64,000 bases of DNA from Sphingomonas faeni (GTDB taxonomy: Bacteria; Pseudomonadota; Alphaproteobacteria; Sphingomonadales; Sphingomonadaceae): the NCBI RefSeq assembly GCF_023195535.1, contig NZ_JALPNF010000001.1:62001-126000 (forward strand), in the 5' to 3' direction. Positions 26,896 through 34,687 of this stretch are shown here, in pieces. Made by a program: the position numbers and the translations under genes. The notes beneath the pieces are model-generated. The model saw nothing but the letters and a program-made list of their open reading frames with translations, made no database searches and was not told the DNA's origin. Positions within the stretch are counted from its first letter, which is position 1; each line of letters begins with the position of its first letter.

Positions 26896-28541
26896 CCGCG
26901 TTCGACACGCTGATCGCCCATGAGCGTCGCCGGCAACGCCGCGGCCTGTGGCGCGCAAGCGGTTATGCGGCGATCGTCGCGATCGCCTCGGTCATGCTGC
27001 TCGGGCTGTCGGGCTGGTTCATCACCGCCGCCGCGGTCGCCGGACTTGCCGGGACGATCGCCGCGCAAGGTTTCAACTACATGCTGCCGAGCGCTGGAAT
27101 CCGCCTGCTCGCGATCCTCCGCACCGCCGGGCGTTACGGCGAGCGGCTTGCCAGTCACGAAGCGGCGTTCGGCGCGCTGGCGCGCATCCGCCCCGCGCTG
27201 TTCCTCGGTCTCGCACGTGGTCCGGTGGAGCACGCGCTGGCGTTGACGCGGGGCGAGGCGACCGCGCGGATCGTCCAGGACGTGAACGTCGTCGAGGCGG
27301 AGTTCGTCCGGCTCTCCGCGGTGCCCAGCATGATCGCTGCGTCCGCGAGCGGCATGCTCCTATGTGCCCTGAGAGGGTTGCGGCCGGCAGTCGCGCTACT
27401 GCTGTGTTTGGCGGGTCTGCTCACGCTCGCGACCGTGCTCGCCCGACGCCTCGAAGCACCGGGGCGCGAGGTACAGCGCGCGGGCGGTGCGTTGAAGGAC
27501 GCCTTTGCCGGGGTGGCCGATGCCGCCGCGGACCTGCGCTGCTACGGCGTCGAGGCGCAAGCGATGGCGGCGGTCGAGGCGTGCAGCCGGCGTCTCGCAA
27601 AGGCACAACGCGCGCAGGCCGGTGTCGCGGGCTGTTTCGAGTTCATCCAGGCGGTGATGCTCGGCGTGGCGGGAATCGCGACGCTGCTGCTCGCGGCCCC
27701 CGCGGGCGCGCCGATCGCGGCGTTGTGCGCGCTGGCGGCCGTCATGACGATCGACGGTGCGGGACCGGTGTTGCGCAGCCTGGGCCAGCGCAGCGCGATG
27801 CGCGAAGCCACCGCGCGGCTCGACGACCTGTTGCCCGGCGCCGTCGCTGAGGACGATGCGGTCGCGATCGACGCCGCGCCGTCGATCGACCTGCTCGGCG
27901 CGCATGTGCCCGCCGGCGCACGCGTCGCGCTAATCGGCGCATCGGGGACGGGCAAGACCACGCTTGTCGAACAGCTTCTCGGCCTGCGTGCGGGGAAACC
28001 GGGGACGGCGGCCATCGACGGTAGGGATATCGCGGGTATCCCGCTCGCGGTCCGCCGCGCGACGTTTGGCTGGGCACCGCAGGACGCCGCGCTGTTGGCG
28101 GGCACGATCCGCGACAACCTCGCGCTGGGCGACCCGCTGGCCGACGATGCGGCGATGTGGGCGGCACTTGCCGACGTCGCGCTGGGCGACGTGATCGCCG
28201 CGCTGCTGAAGGGCCTCGACAGCTGGATCGGCGAGCACGGCGTCCGCCTGTCGGGCGGTGAACGACGGCGGCTGGCGCTGGCGCGGGCCTATCTCGTCCG
28301 CGCGCCATGGCTGGTGCTCGACGAACCGACCGAAGGGCTCGACGCCGACACCGAGCACTGTGTCGGCGAACGGCTGTGCGCCCGGCTAGCAAGGACAGGG
28401 CAGGGGCTGGTGATGGTCAGTCATCGACCTTCGATGGTTGCGCTCTGCGACCGCCACATCGTGGTCGCGCCCGATCCTGTTGTGATCGTCGCGCTACCCA
28501 CGGATACGGTGCCGCAACGGCGTCGGTCTAGCCGAGATTGA
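26892..28541 (+). CDS. cydC: thiol exporter / bd-oxidase assembly ABC transporter subunit CydC
   Basis: Second half-transporter, 549 residues, starting at GTG within the cydD stop (GTGA overlap). Membrane domain from IVAIASVMLLGLSGWFITAAAV; the ATPase has Walker A GASGTGKTT, signature LSGGERRR and Walker B WLVLDEPTEGLD, and a conserved H-loop HRPS. It pairs with CydD. Its 3' end overlaps that of the convergent hydroxylase fragment by 14 bp. Confidence 0.93.
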   Translation: MTAFDTLIAHERRRQRRGLWRASGYAAIVAIASVMLLGLSGWFITAAAVAGLAGTIAAQGFNYMLPSAGIRLLAILRTAGRYGERLASHEAAFGALARIRPALFLGLARGPVEHALALTRGEATARIVQDVNVVEAEFVRLSAVPSMIAASASGMLLCALRGLRPAVALLLCLAGLLTLATVLARRLEAPGREVQRAGGALKDAFAGVADAAADLRCYGVEAQAMAAVEACSRRLAKAQRAQAGVAGCFEFIQAVMLGVAGIATLLLAAPAGAPIAALCALAAVMTIDGAGPVLRSLGQRSAMREATARLDDLLPGAVAEDDAVAIDAAPSIDLLGAHVPAGARVALIGASGTGKTTLVEQLLGLRAGKPGTAAIDGRDIAGIPLAVRRATFGWAPQDAALLAGTIRDNLALGDPLADDAAMWAALADVALGDVIAALLKGLDSWIGEHGVRLSGGERRRLALARAYLVRAPWLVLDEPTEGLDADTEHCVGERLCARLARTGQGLVMVSHRPSMVALCDRHIVVAPDPVVIVALPTDTVPQRRRSSRD

Positions 28542-28797
28542 AGACTGTCGGGCTCTTCGCCGGCCGTTCGACGCGGCGATAGAGCGTCCTGAACACGCGA
28601 TCCCAGGTGAAGTTCGTGATCCCGAAATTGCCCGTCTCGTCATGGAAATGATGGTCCATGTGGCGCGTCTTCATCACCGCCAGCCAGGTAACCCGCGGCT
28701 TGTAGGGAAGGTGCTGGATGCGTGGAGGAACGCGTAGAAGCACGTGCACAGCAGCGAGCGTCGCCAGAACGGTCGCTCGCGTGCCACCGGAAGAGCG
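28528..28797 (-). pseudogene. C-terminal fragment of a fatty-acid hydroxylase/sterol-desaturase family gene
   Basis: About 75-90 residues that match only the C-terminal end of the fatty-acid hydroxylase superfamily: KTRHMDHHFHDETGNFGI and then TNFTWDRVFRTLY. The family is normally 200-300 residues with several earlier histidine motifs, all missing here. The frame stays open upstream to the ompW stop without an ATG. The enzyme would be a membrane di-iron hydroxylase; this remnant lacks most metal ligands and is unlikely to work. It lies directly after ompW, so readthrough is possible, and it converges with cydC. Confidence 0.7.
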
Positions 28798-28798
28798 C

Positions 28799-29497
28799 TC
28801 ACAATCGAATGCCCAGCCCGACGCCGAACACCAGGGGATCGAGGCTGATAGCGACGCGCTGCGTGCCGGCCGCCGTCGTTCGCAGCCGCGCGGTCGTGTC
28901 GATGTCGATGTATTTGACGTCGAGATTGAGGAACATTCTCGGCGTGATGTCGATGTCGACGCCCGCCTGCGCAGCCCAGCCGAAGCTGTCCTTCATGTGG
29001 ACGTCGGTCGATCCAACCGCTGCGACGAGCCCGTCGGACGCCTTCTCGTTCCAGAAGATCGTGTAGTTCACGCCGGCACCGACATAGGGCCGGATCTTGC
29101 CTGTCGGGTTCAGGTGATATTGCGCGGTCAGCGTCGGCGGCAATACCCAGGTCGAGGCGAGCTTGCCGATCGAACCTGTCGTGCCGGTGCGGCCATCGGC
29201 GTGATGCTTGGTGGTGGATGCGATCAGCTCGAAGCCGATGTGATCGGTCGCCATATAGGTGATGTCGACCTCGGGCATGAAGCTGTCGTCGACGCGGACA
29301 TGCTCGCCGGGAAAGGTGGGCAGGATGCTGCCCGATTTCTCGTTGGGCGCGACCAGGATCGTCCGGACGCGCAGCAGCACGTCGCCGGCGGCGATGCCCT
29401 GGCGCGGTATCGCGTCGGTCTGGGCGACTGCTGGCGCCGCCGCTGTCATGACGGCACATGCCGAACCGATGGCGAGGCTCTTGATCGACGATGTCAT
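28799..29497 (-). CDS. ompW: OmpW-family outer-membrane protein
   Basis: A 232-residue eight-stranded beta-barrel protein of the OmpW family. The start at 29497 gives a signal peptide ending PAVAQ; the longer open frame upstream runs through the FNR boxes and is rejected. Family signatures: GDVLLRVRTILVAPNE at the N-terminus, LPPTLTAQYHL, IRPYVGAGVNYTIF, and DSFGWAAQAGVDIDI. It ends GVGLGIRL rather than the common terminal Phe. OmpW proteins move small hydrophobic compounds and are induced by low oxygen in other bacteria; two FNR-type boxes lie 57-92 bp upstream. Confidence 0.92.
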   Translation of the reverse strand: MTSSIKSLAIGSACAVMTAAAPAVAQTDAIPRQGIAAGDVLLRVRTILVAPNEKSGSILPTFPGEHVRVDDSFMPEVDITYMATDHIGFELIASTTKHHADGRTGTTGSIGKLASTWVLPPTLTAQYHLNPTGKIRPYVGAGVNYTIFWNEKASDGLVAAVGSTDVHMKDSFGWAAQAGVDIDITPRMFLNLDVKYIDIDTTARLRTTAAGTQRVAISLDPLVFGVGLGIRL

Positions 29498-29553
29498 GGT
29501 GCGGCTCCTGTAATCCGATGCCGTCGGGCTAGGCGCACGTCGCCGCGCGGGCG

Positions 29554-29567
29554 TTGACCGCGGACAA
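29554..29567. promoter_or_regulatory. FNR-type box, promoter-proximal, ompW
   Basis: TTGACCGCGGACAA, one mismatch from the perfect palindrome found elsewhere. Centre 63.5 bp before the ompW start. It is exactly 22 bp from the second copy. Confidence 0.7.
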
Positions 29568-29575
29568 GGATCGGG

Positions 29576-29589
29576 TTGACCGCGGTCAA
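29576..29589. promoter_or_regulatory. FNR-type box, distal, ompW
   Basis: Perfect TTGACCGCGGTCAA, centre 85.5 bp before the ompW start and 22 bp (two helical turns) from the proximal copy, so two dimers would sit on the same DNA face. Confidence 0.78.
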
Positions 29590-30108
29590 AGTCGTCGCGC
29601 CCGCGGCCGCCCGCGTCGCGGTTCGCCAGACTGGTGGAGTGTATCACGTCCAGCCTTCGGTGCGACGATCCCGTGCTTTCGGTCGAGATCGACCCGCGTG
29701 GGTTCACCGCAGAATGGGCCGCAATACCCGGCGGCGTCCACGTCTCGCGCATGAGGGTGGGCGTGGAGACGCTCGATCCGACGATCGAGGCCGCGGTTGG
29801 CTCGCAGTGTTCGCTCTACCACGCTTCGGCAGAAGAGGGCGTCGATGCGCGCACCGTCGCCGAGCCGATCGGTAAAGGTACCGGACTGCGGGGCCGCTCG
29901 GTCGAAGACGATGACATCCAGCATTACTGCGGCTGGATGTCACCCGTTGCTGCACTCGATATGATCGCATCGAGTATTTGGTCGCAGGCACGCCTTGGAT
30001 GGACGCCCACCGGGCGGCATGGCCGATCTTGTAGCTGCACGCCTGCCCGGGCGAAACGCAATAGCGCGCGACTTTGCGCGGCGAGCGCCCGGGACGAAGC
30101 GGATCGTG
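29590..30108. other. intergenic region with an unassigned plus-strand open frame
   Basis: About 520 bp between the ompW promoter and the 3' end of the DUF885 gene. A plus-strand frame from a GTG at 29634 (183 residues to 30185) has coding-like third-position bias for its first 95 residues (RCDDPVLSVEIDPRGFTAEW) but then becomes cysteine- and arginine-rich and runs into the DUF885 gene on the other strand. It may be a decayed gene or chance. No ribosome-binding site is clear and no family was recognised. Confidence 0.35.
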
Positions 30109-31833
30109 TCAGCGCGATTTCTCTGTCGCGATCCACGTCATCATCTCGGTCTCCATCGCGGGCAGGGGGACTGAGCCCATGTTGAGCAGGGCGTCGTGAA
30201 AGCGGCGCTGGTCGAAGTGGTCGCCCAATTCCGCCTCCGCTTTTGCGCGCAGCGCGCGCATCTTCATCTCGCCGAGCTTGTAGGCGAGCGCCTGGCCCGG
30301 CCAGCTGATGTATCGCTCGACTTCGATCTCGACGTCGAGCTTCGCGAGCGCGGTGTGCTCGGCGAGGTAGTCGATCGCCCGCTGCCGGCTCCATCCCATC
30401 GAATGGATGCCGGTGTCGATGACGAGGCGCGCGGCGCGCCACATCTCGAAGGTTTCGCGACCGAATTCCTCATACGGCGTGCGGTACATGCCGAGCTTGG
30501 TGCCGAGCCATTCCGAATAGAGCCCCCAACCTTCGCCATAGCCCGAGAAGTACGTCTGGCGGCGGAAGGCGGGGCGGCTGGGGGCTTCCAAGGCCATTGC
30601 GGCTTGATGGCTGTGACCGGGGACGCATTCGTGCAGCGTCAGTGCAACGATGTTGTAGAGCGGGCGCGACTTCAGGTCGTAGGTATTCATGAGGCATGCG
30701 CCGAGCCCACCGCGACCCGAGGTGTAGACCGGCGCGATCGCGTCGGGCACCGGCTGGATGGTGAAGCGGTAACGGGGAAGGGTGGTGAAGACGTCTTTGA
30801 GCCGACCGTCCATCCGCTTCGCCACATAGGCCGAGAAGCCGAGCAGCTCGTCGGGGGTTCGGGCGTAGAATTGCGGGTCGCTGCGCAGGAATGCGAGGAA
30901 GTCGGCGAAGCTGCCCTTGAAGCCGGTGGTGGCGATCGTCGCCTTCATGTCGGCGTCGATGCGCGAAACTTCCTTGAGGCCGATCTGATGGATCGCCTCC
31001 GGTGTGAGATCGAGGGTCGTGTATTCGCGGATCTGGCTTTTGTAGAACGATTCGCCGTCGGGCAGTGCGGCGGCGCTGACCGTCGTGCGCGTGCCGGGCA
31101 GGTAGGTGCCGCGGTAGAAAACGAGGAGCTTCGCATAGGCGGGGGCCGCGGCGGCATCGACCGCAGCCAGTCCCTCGGCGCGCAGCGTCGCCTGCTGGCT
31201 TGCCGGGATCGAATCGGGCATCGTCTTGAACGGTTCGGCGAGCGGGTTGTCGGCGCCCGGCTTGGTGAAGGCGGCAATGGTCGCATCGCGCCCGGCGAGC
31301 GACACGCGCGGTGGCGTGAAGCCGCGCTTCAGTCCGGCGCGCATGTTGGCGATGTTCTGGTCGAACCAGCGCGGCACGTCCTTGAGCCGGCCGATGTAGC
31401 GGCGATAGTCGTCGGCGGTCTCGAGCGGGGCATAGGGCTTCACTTGGCCCCAGAAGTAGGAATCGCTGTTGAGCGGCGCCTCGTAGGTGCGGAAGTCGAT
31501 GTTCGCGACTTCGCCGCGGAGCGATTCCTCGAGGACGGCGGCGTTCAATCGCTCTTCGGGCGAAAGTTGCGTCGCGGGAATACGCGCGATGCGATCGAGA
31601 ACTGTGCTCCAATAGGTGCGCCGGCGCGCCCAGTCAGCGGGGGCGACGGCGGGGAAATGATCGTCGGACTTGCTGCGCAAGCCGTCCGTAATCTGCGCGA
31701 ACTCCTTCTGTCGCCATTCCCATTCAGCGTCGTAGATTGCCTTGAGCTGCGCATCGGCCGCGCTTGGCTGGGCCCACGCCGTTGCTGGAGCAAGTGCGAG
31801 AAGCACCGTCGCCGCGACATATTCAAACCTCAT
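30109..31833 (-). CDS. exported DUF885-family (M32-like metallopeptidase fold) protein
   Basis: A 574-residue DUF885-family protein with a signal peptide cut near TAWAQ. The start at 31833 is chosen because it opens the signal peptide. The probable zinc site is H401-E402-x4-H407 (HECVPGHSHQ), followed by FSGYGEGWGLYSEWLG, both hallmarks of DUF885, a family related in fold to thermophilic carboxypeptidases. Peptidase activity is inferred from the family. It appears monocistronic, with a 400-bp upstream region. Confidence 0.88.
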   Translation of the reverse strand: MRFEYVAATVLLALAPATAWAQPSAADAQLKAIYDAEWEWRQKEFAQITDGLRSKSDDHFPAVAPADWARRRTYWSTVLDRIARIPATQLSPEERLNAAVLEESLRGEVANIDFRTYEAPLNSDSYFWGQVKPYAPLETADDYRRYIGRLKDVPRWFDQNIANMRAGLKRGFTPPRVSLAGRDATIAAFTKPGADNPLAEPFKTMPDSIPASQQATLRAEGLAAVDAAAAPAYAKLLVFYRGTYLPGTRTTVSAAALPDGESFYKSQIREYTTLDLTPEAIHQIGLKEVSRIDADMKATIATTGFKGSFADFLAFLRSDPQFYARTPDELLGFSAYVAKRMDGRLKDVFTTLPRYRFTIQPVPDAIAPVYTSGRGGLGACLMNTYDLKSRPLYNIVALTLHECVPGHSHQAAMALEAPSRPAFRRQTYFSGYGEGWGLYSEWLGTKLGMYRTPYEEFGRETFEMWRAARLVIDTGIHSMGWSRQRAIDYLAEHTALAKLDVEIEVERYISWPGQALAYKLGEMKMRALRAKAEAELGDHFDQRRFHDALLNMGSVPLPAMETEMMTWIATEKSR

Positions 31834-32235
31834 CGTGTCCCCTTTGGTTGCTGCAGTCGTATCTGCCCCGGTCGGCAAGGGAAAGCGCGCCGGCTTCACT
31901 TTGGTCGGCCGCTTGAAATTCGACGGTATGGTGTCCTCGTTGCCGCTTCCCGTCAGCCGTGGATGAACGAACGGCGCAAATTAGGAAGCGCTTAGATCAG
32001 GCTGAGCGTCTGCAACTGGGTCGTTCCGTTCATCGATCTGGTCGAACATTGTGGTCTGTGAACGCTAACCGATCGTAAGATACGAGCGAATTGCGTGGCG
32101 GGAACGCGGTGAACCGAGTGCAACGCTATGCGCGCGCTATGCGATCGGCCGGGATCGATCTCGAAGCGCTATGCCGCACCTCGTACATCCGGGGGGCGGG
32201 CAGGACGCTCGTGATACGAAAGGCACTGAGGCGAA
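31834..32235. other. divergent intergenic region, no gene recognised
   Basis: About 400 bp between the leftward DUF885 gene and the rightward small-gene cluster. It must hold promoters for both, but no clear box, palindrome or RNA structure was found. Confidence 0.55.
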
Positions 32236-32499
32236 ATGTCGTCTGACTCCATATCGGAGCCCGATCCTACCGGGCTCGTCATCTACGTCGGCCAGGATCG
32301 CGCAGGCCATTGGCTGGTCCAGGACAGCAGGCGAAACCTCGAAGGCCGCTTCATCTCCTACGGCGCCGCGATGGCCTATGCGCAGGCCGAGCGGGATATC
32401 TACCAGGCGAGCGTCGAGATCGTCGATGCGCCGCTCACCCCGCTCGTGTCCTTTGCACCTGTCGGGCGCGACGAGCACGCGCTGCCGCGTGCCGCTTGA
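32236..32499 (+). CDS. small hypothetical protein, first gene of lysA cluster
   Basis: An 87-residue soluble protein reading VIYVGQDRAGHWLVQDSRRNLEGRFISYGAAMAYAQAERDIY. The pattern of a Trp-centred strand, then FxSxxxAxxYA, resembles small DUF2188-like proteins, but this is only a likeness. It begins a run of four rightward genes that ends in lysA; the next start is 13 bp away. Confidence 0.68.
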   Translation: MSSDSISEPDPTGLVIYVGQDRAGHWLVQDSRRNLEGRFISYGAAMAYAQAERDIYQASVEIVDAPLTPLVSFAPVGRDEHALPRAA

Positions 32500-32512
32500 T
32501 CGGGAGACTGCG

Positions 32513-33016
32513 ATGAACGTCCATGCTCTTCCCGTCGGGTTGCGGACGGCAGTCGGCGAGGTCCCGTCTCGCCACCCGTCAAAGGCCGCCGTGCAAGACC
32601 CGCGCTGGCCCCGGATAGCGGCCGCCCTGTCGGCATTGCGTACGAATGGCCGACACGCGGTGCGGATCGTCGATGGCCAATGTGGTGTCGGGACGCTGCT
32701 GTTGCAGGCCTTGGCGGAGGCGCGGCGGCTCGGCTTTACGGCGATCGAGGGACGCGGCATCGACCGATCGCCGCCGTTGATCGGCCGCGCGCGGTCCGCC
32801 GCGCATCGCGTCGTCGACCCGGCGATCGGTGTGGACTTCGTGGTCGCGGACATGGTCACGGCCTTGCGCGACGAGCAGGACCTGCCCGCCGATATCGTGA
32901 TCTGCCACGACCTTCCGCAGGAGCGACAGCCTGACGCGAGGCTTATGCTGCACAAGGCCGGGCGGATCGTCATCGACGATCGGGCTGGTTCGCACGATCG
33001 GGACATTGCGGCATGA
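32513..33016 (+). CDS. small SAM-methyltransferase-like protein
   Basis: A 167-residue protein with a Rossmann-type core: VRIVDGQCGVGTLLLQAL resembles motif I of class I methyltransferases (D.GCG.G), then a helix with RGIDRSPPLIGRAR (acidic residue after strand two), VDFVVADM and ADIVICHDLPQE. It lacks a substrate domain. CGGGAG lies just before the ATG at 32513. It overlaps the next gene by 4 nt. Target unknown. Confidence 0.68.
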   Translation: MNVHALPVGLRTAVGEVPSRHPSKAAVQDPRWPRIAAALSALRTNGRHAVRIVDGQCGVGTLLLQALAEARRLGFTAIEGRGIDRSPPLIGRARSAAHRVVDPAIGVDFVVADMVTALRDEQDLPADIVICHDLPQERQPDARLMLHKAGRIVIDDRAGSHDRDIAA

Positions 33017-33279
33017 CCAGGCGCGATATTGCGTGGCGTACGGTCGGGTTGGTCATGGCGGCCGGGGCCTGTTGGGTCGCGACGGCAATGAACGGGTCGG
33101 CGCTGGCGATGCTGGTGTTTCCGTTCGCGCTGCTCGGCCTGACGCTGATGATCAACGGCAAGCGCGTGGCGGTGGTGCTGCGGGCCGAACGTCACGGCCA
33201 CGGGCATACCGCCGAAGCGATCCACGCCGTGCGCCTCCGTCGCACCCGCCGGCGCGCCGACCCACCGCATTCCCGATAA
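33013..33279 (+). CDS. small membrane protein
   Basis: An 88-residue protein with two hydrophobic helices (VGLVMAAGACWVATAM and ALAMLVFPFALLGLTLMI) and a basic, histidine-rich tail (HGHGHTAEAIHAVRLRRTRRR), suggesting both ends in the cytoplasm. ATGA overlap with the preceding methyltransferase-like gene indicates coupling. No family recognised. Confidence 0.7.
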   Translation: MTRRDIAWRTVGLVMAAGACWVATAMNGSALAMLVFPFALLGLTLMINGKRVAVVLRAERHGHGHTAEAIHAVRLRRTRRRADPPHSR

Positions 33280-33296
33280 CCGGACACCGACCACTC

Positions 33297-34529
33297 ATGA
33301 CCTATTTCAGCCCGCGGGACGGCGTCCTGTGCGCCGAGGGCGTGCCGCTGCCCGTCATCGCCGAGGCGGTGGGAACGCCCGTCCATGTCTACTCCGCCGC
33401 CGCGCTGCGCGATGCGGCGCAGCGGTTCAGGTCGGCGCTGTCGATCCTGCCACGCGTGCGCGTCGCGTTTGCCGTCAAGGCGAACCCGAACCGCGCGGTG
33501 CTGCACCTGCTGGCCGGGTGCGGGTTCGGCGCCGACATCGTCTCGGGCGGCGAGATGCGGCGCGCGCTCGACGCGGGGATCGCGGCGTCGGACATCGTCT
33601 TTTCGGGCGTCGGCAAGACCGACCGCGAACTCGCGGATGCCCTTGCTGCCGGCGTCGGCCAGTTCAACCTCGAACTGGAGGAGGAGGGGCAGGTGCTCGC
33701 CGCGCTGGCCCAGGCGCGGGGCAGGCGCGCGACCGCGGTGCTCCGCGTCAATCCCGACGTCGATGGCGGCACGCATGTCAAGATCTCGACGGGGCGGCGC
33801 GGCAACAAGTTCGGCGTGGCGATCGCCGACGTGCCCGCGATGTACGATCGCCTGTCGCGGATCGAGGGTCTCGATCTGGTCGGGGTCGCCTTGCACATCG
33901 GCAGCCAACTGCGCGATCTCGCGCCGCTGGAGGAGGCCTATGATCGGATCGGTCGGCTGGTGGCGGACTTGCGCGCGCGCGGCCATGTCGTCGGCCGCGT
34001 CGATCTCGGCGGTGGCCTCGGCATCCCCTACCGCGCCGACGACATCGTTCCGACGGTCGACGCCTATGCCGCCATGGTCGCGCAGGTCACGCGCGACTGG
34101 GATGTCGAACTCACGTTCGAGCCGGGGCGGGTAGTCGCAGGGCTTGCCGGCGTGCTGCTGACGCGGGTGATCTGGGTGAAGCCGGGTGCCGACCATCCGT
34201 TCGTGATCGTCGATGCCGCGATGAACGACCTGGCGCGGCCGGCGCTGTACGACGCCTTTCACCGGTTCGAAGCGGTCATGCCGGACGGGGAGCGGATGGT
34301 CGCGACGATCGCCGGCCCGGTCTGTGAAAGCGGCGACGTGTTCGCGGTTGCGCGCGACATCGACCGGGTCCGTCGCGGCGACCTCGCCGTGCTGCACGCC
34401 ACCGGCGCCTATGGCGCGGCGATGGCCTCGACCTATAATTGCCGCGCGCTCAGCCCGCAGGTGCTGGTCGATGGCGACCGGTTCGAGATCGTCGCCGATC
34501 GCTATCTGCCCGAGGAATTCGCCGCATAG
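33297..34529 (+). CDS. lysA: diaminopimelate decarboxylase
   Basis: PLP-dependent fold-III decarboxylase, 410 residues, catalysing meso-diaminopimelate to L-lysine, the last step of lysine synthesis. K61 in FAVKANPN holds PLP; HIGSQL, GGGLGIPY and EPGR are the phosphate and substrate loops; C343-E344 in PVCESGDVFA is the second active-site motif and matches the DAP-specific CES.D form rather than ornithine or arginine decarboxylases. It starts 17 bp after the small membrane gene. The product is slightly shorter than many LysA (about 420). Confidence 0.93.
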   Translation: MTYFSPRDGVLCAEGVPLPVIAEAVGTPVHVYSAAALRDAAQRFRSALSILPRVRVAFAVKANPNRAVLHLLAGCGFGADIVSGGEMRRALDAGIAASDIVFSGVGKTDRELADALAAGVGQFNLELEEEGQVLAALAQARGRRATAVLRVNPDVDGGTHVKISTGRRGNKFGVAIADVPAMYDRLSRIEGLDLVGVALHIGSQLRDLAPLEEAYDRIGRLVADLRARGHVVGRVDLGGGLGIPYRADDIVPTVDAYAAMVAQVTRDWDVELTFEPGRVVAGLAGVLLTRVIWVKPGADHPFVIVDAAMNDLARPALYDAFHRFEAVMPDGERMVATIAGPVCESGDVFAVARDIDRVRRGDLAVLHATGAYGAAMASTYNCRALSPQVLVDGDRFEIVADRYLPEEFAA

Positions 34530-34687
34530 ACGCGGCGGCGGGGATCACGTCAGGCATATGTGGACCCGGTCGTTCACTGTCGCGAGCAGAAAGCGCACGA
34601 GGATCGTTCTTGATCGGCGACGCTCTGCGAGAGTGGATACCGGGTGCCCATGGGCCGGGCTGACGAGCACCCCGCGTGACCGCGACG

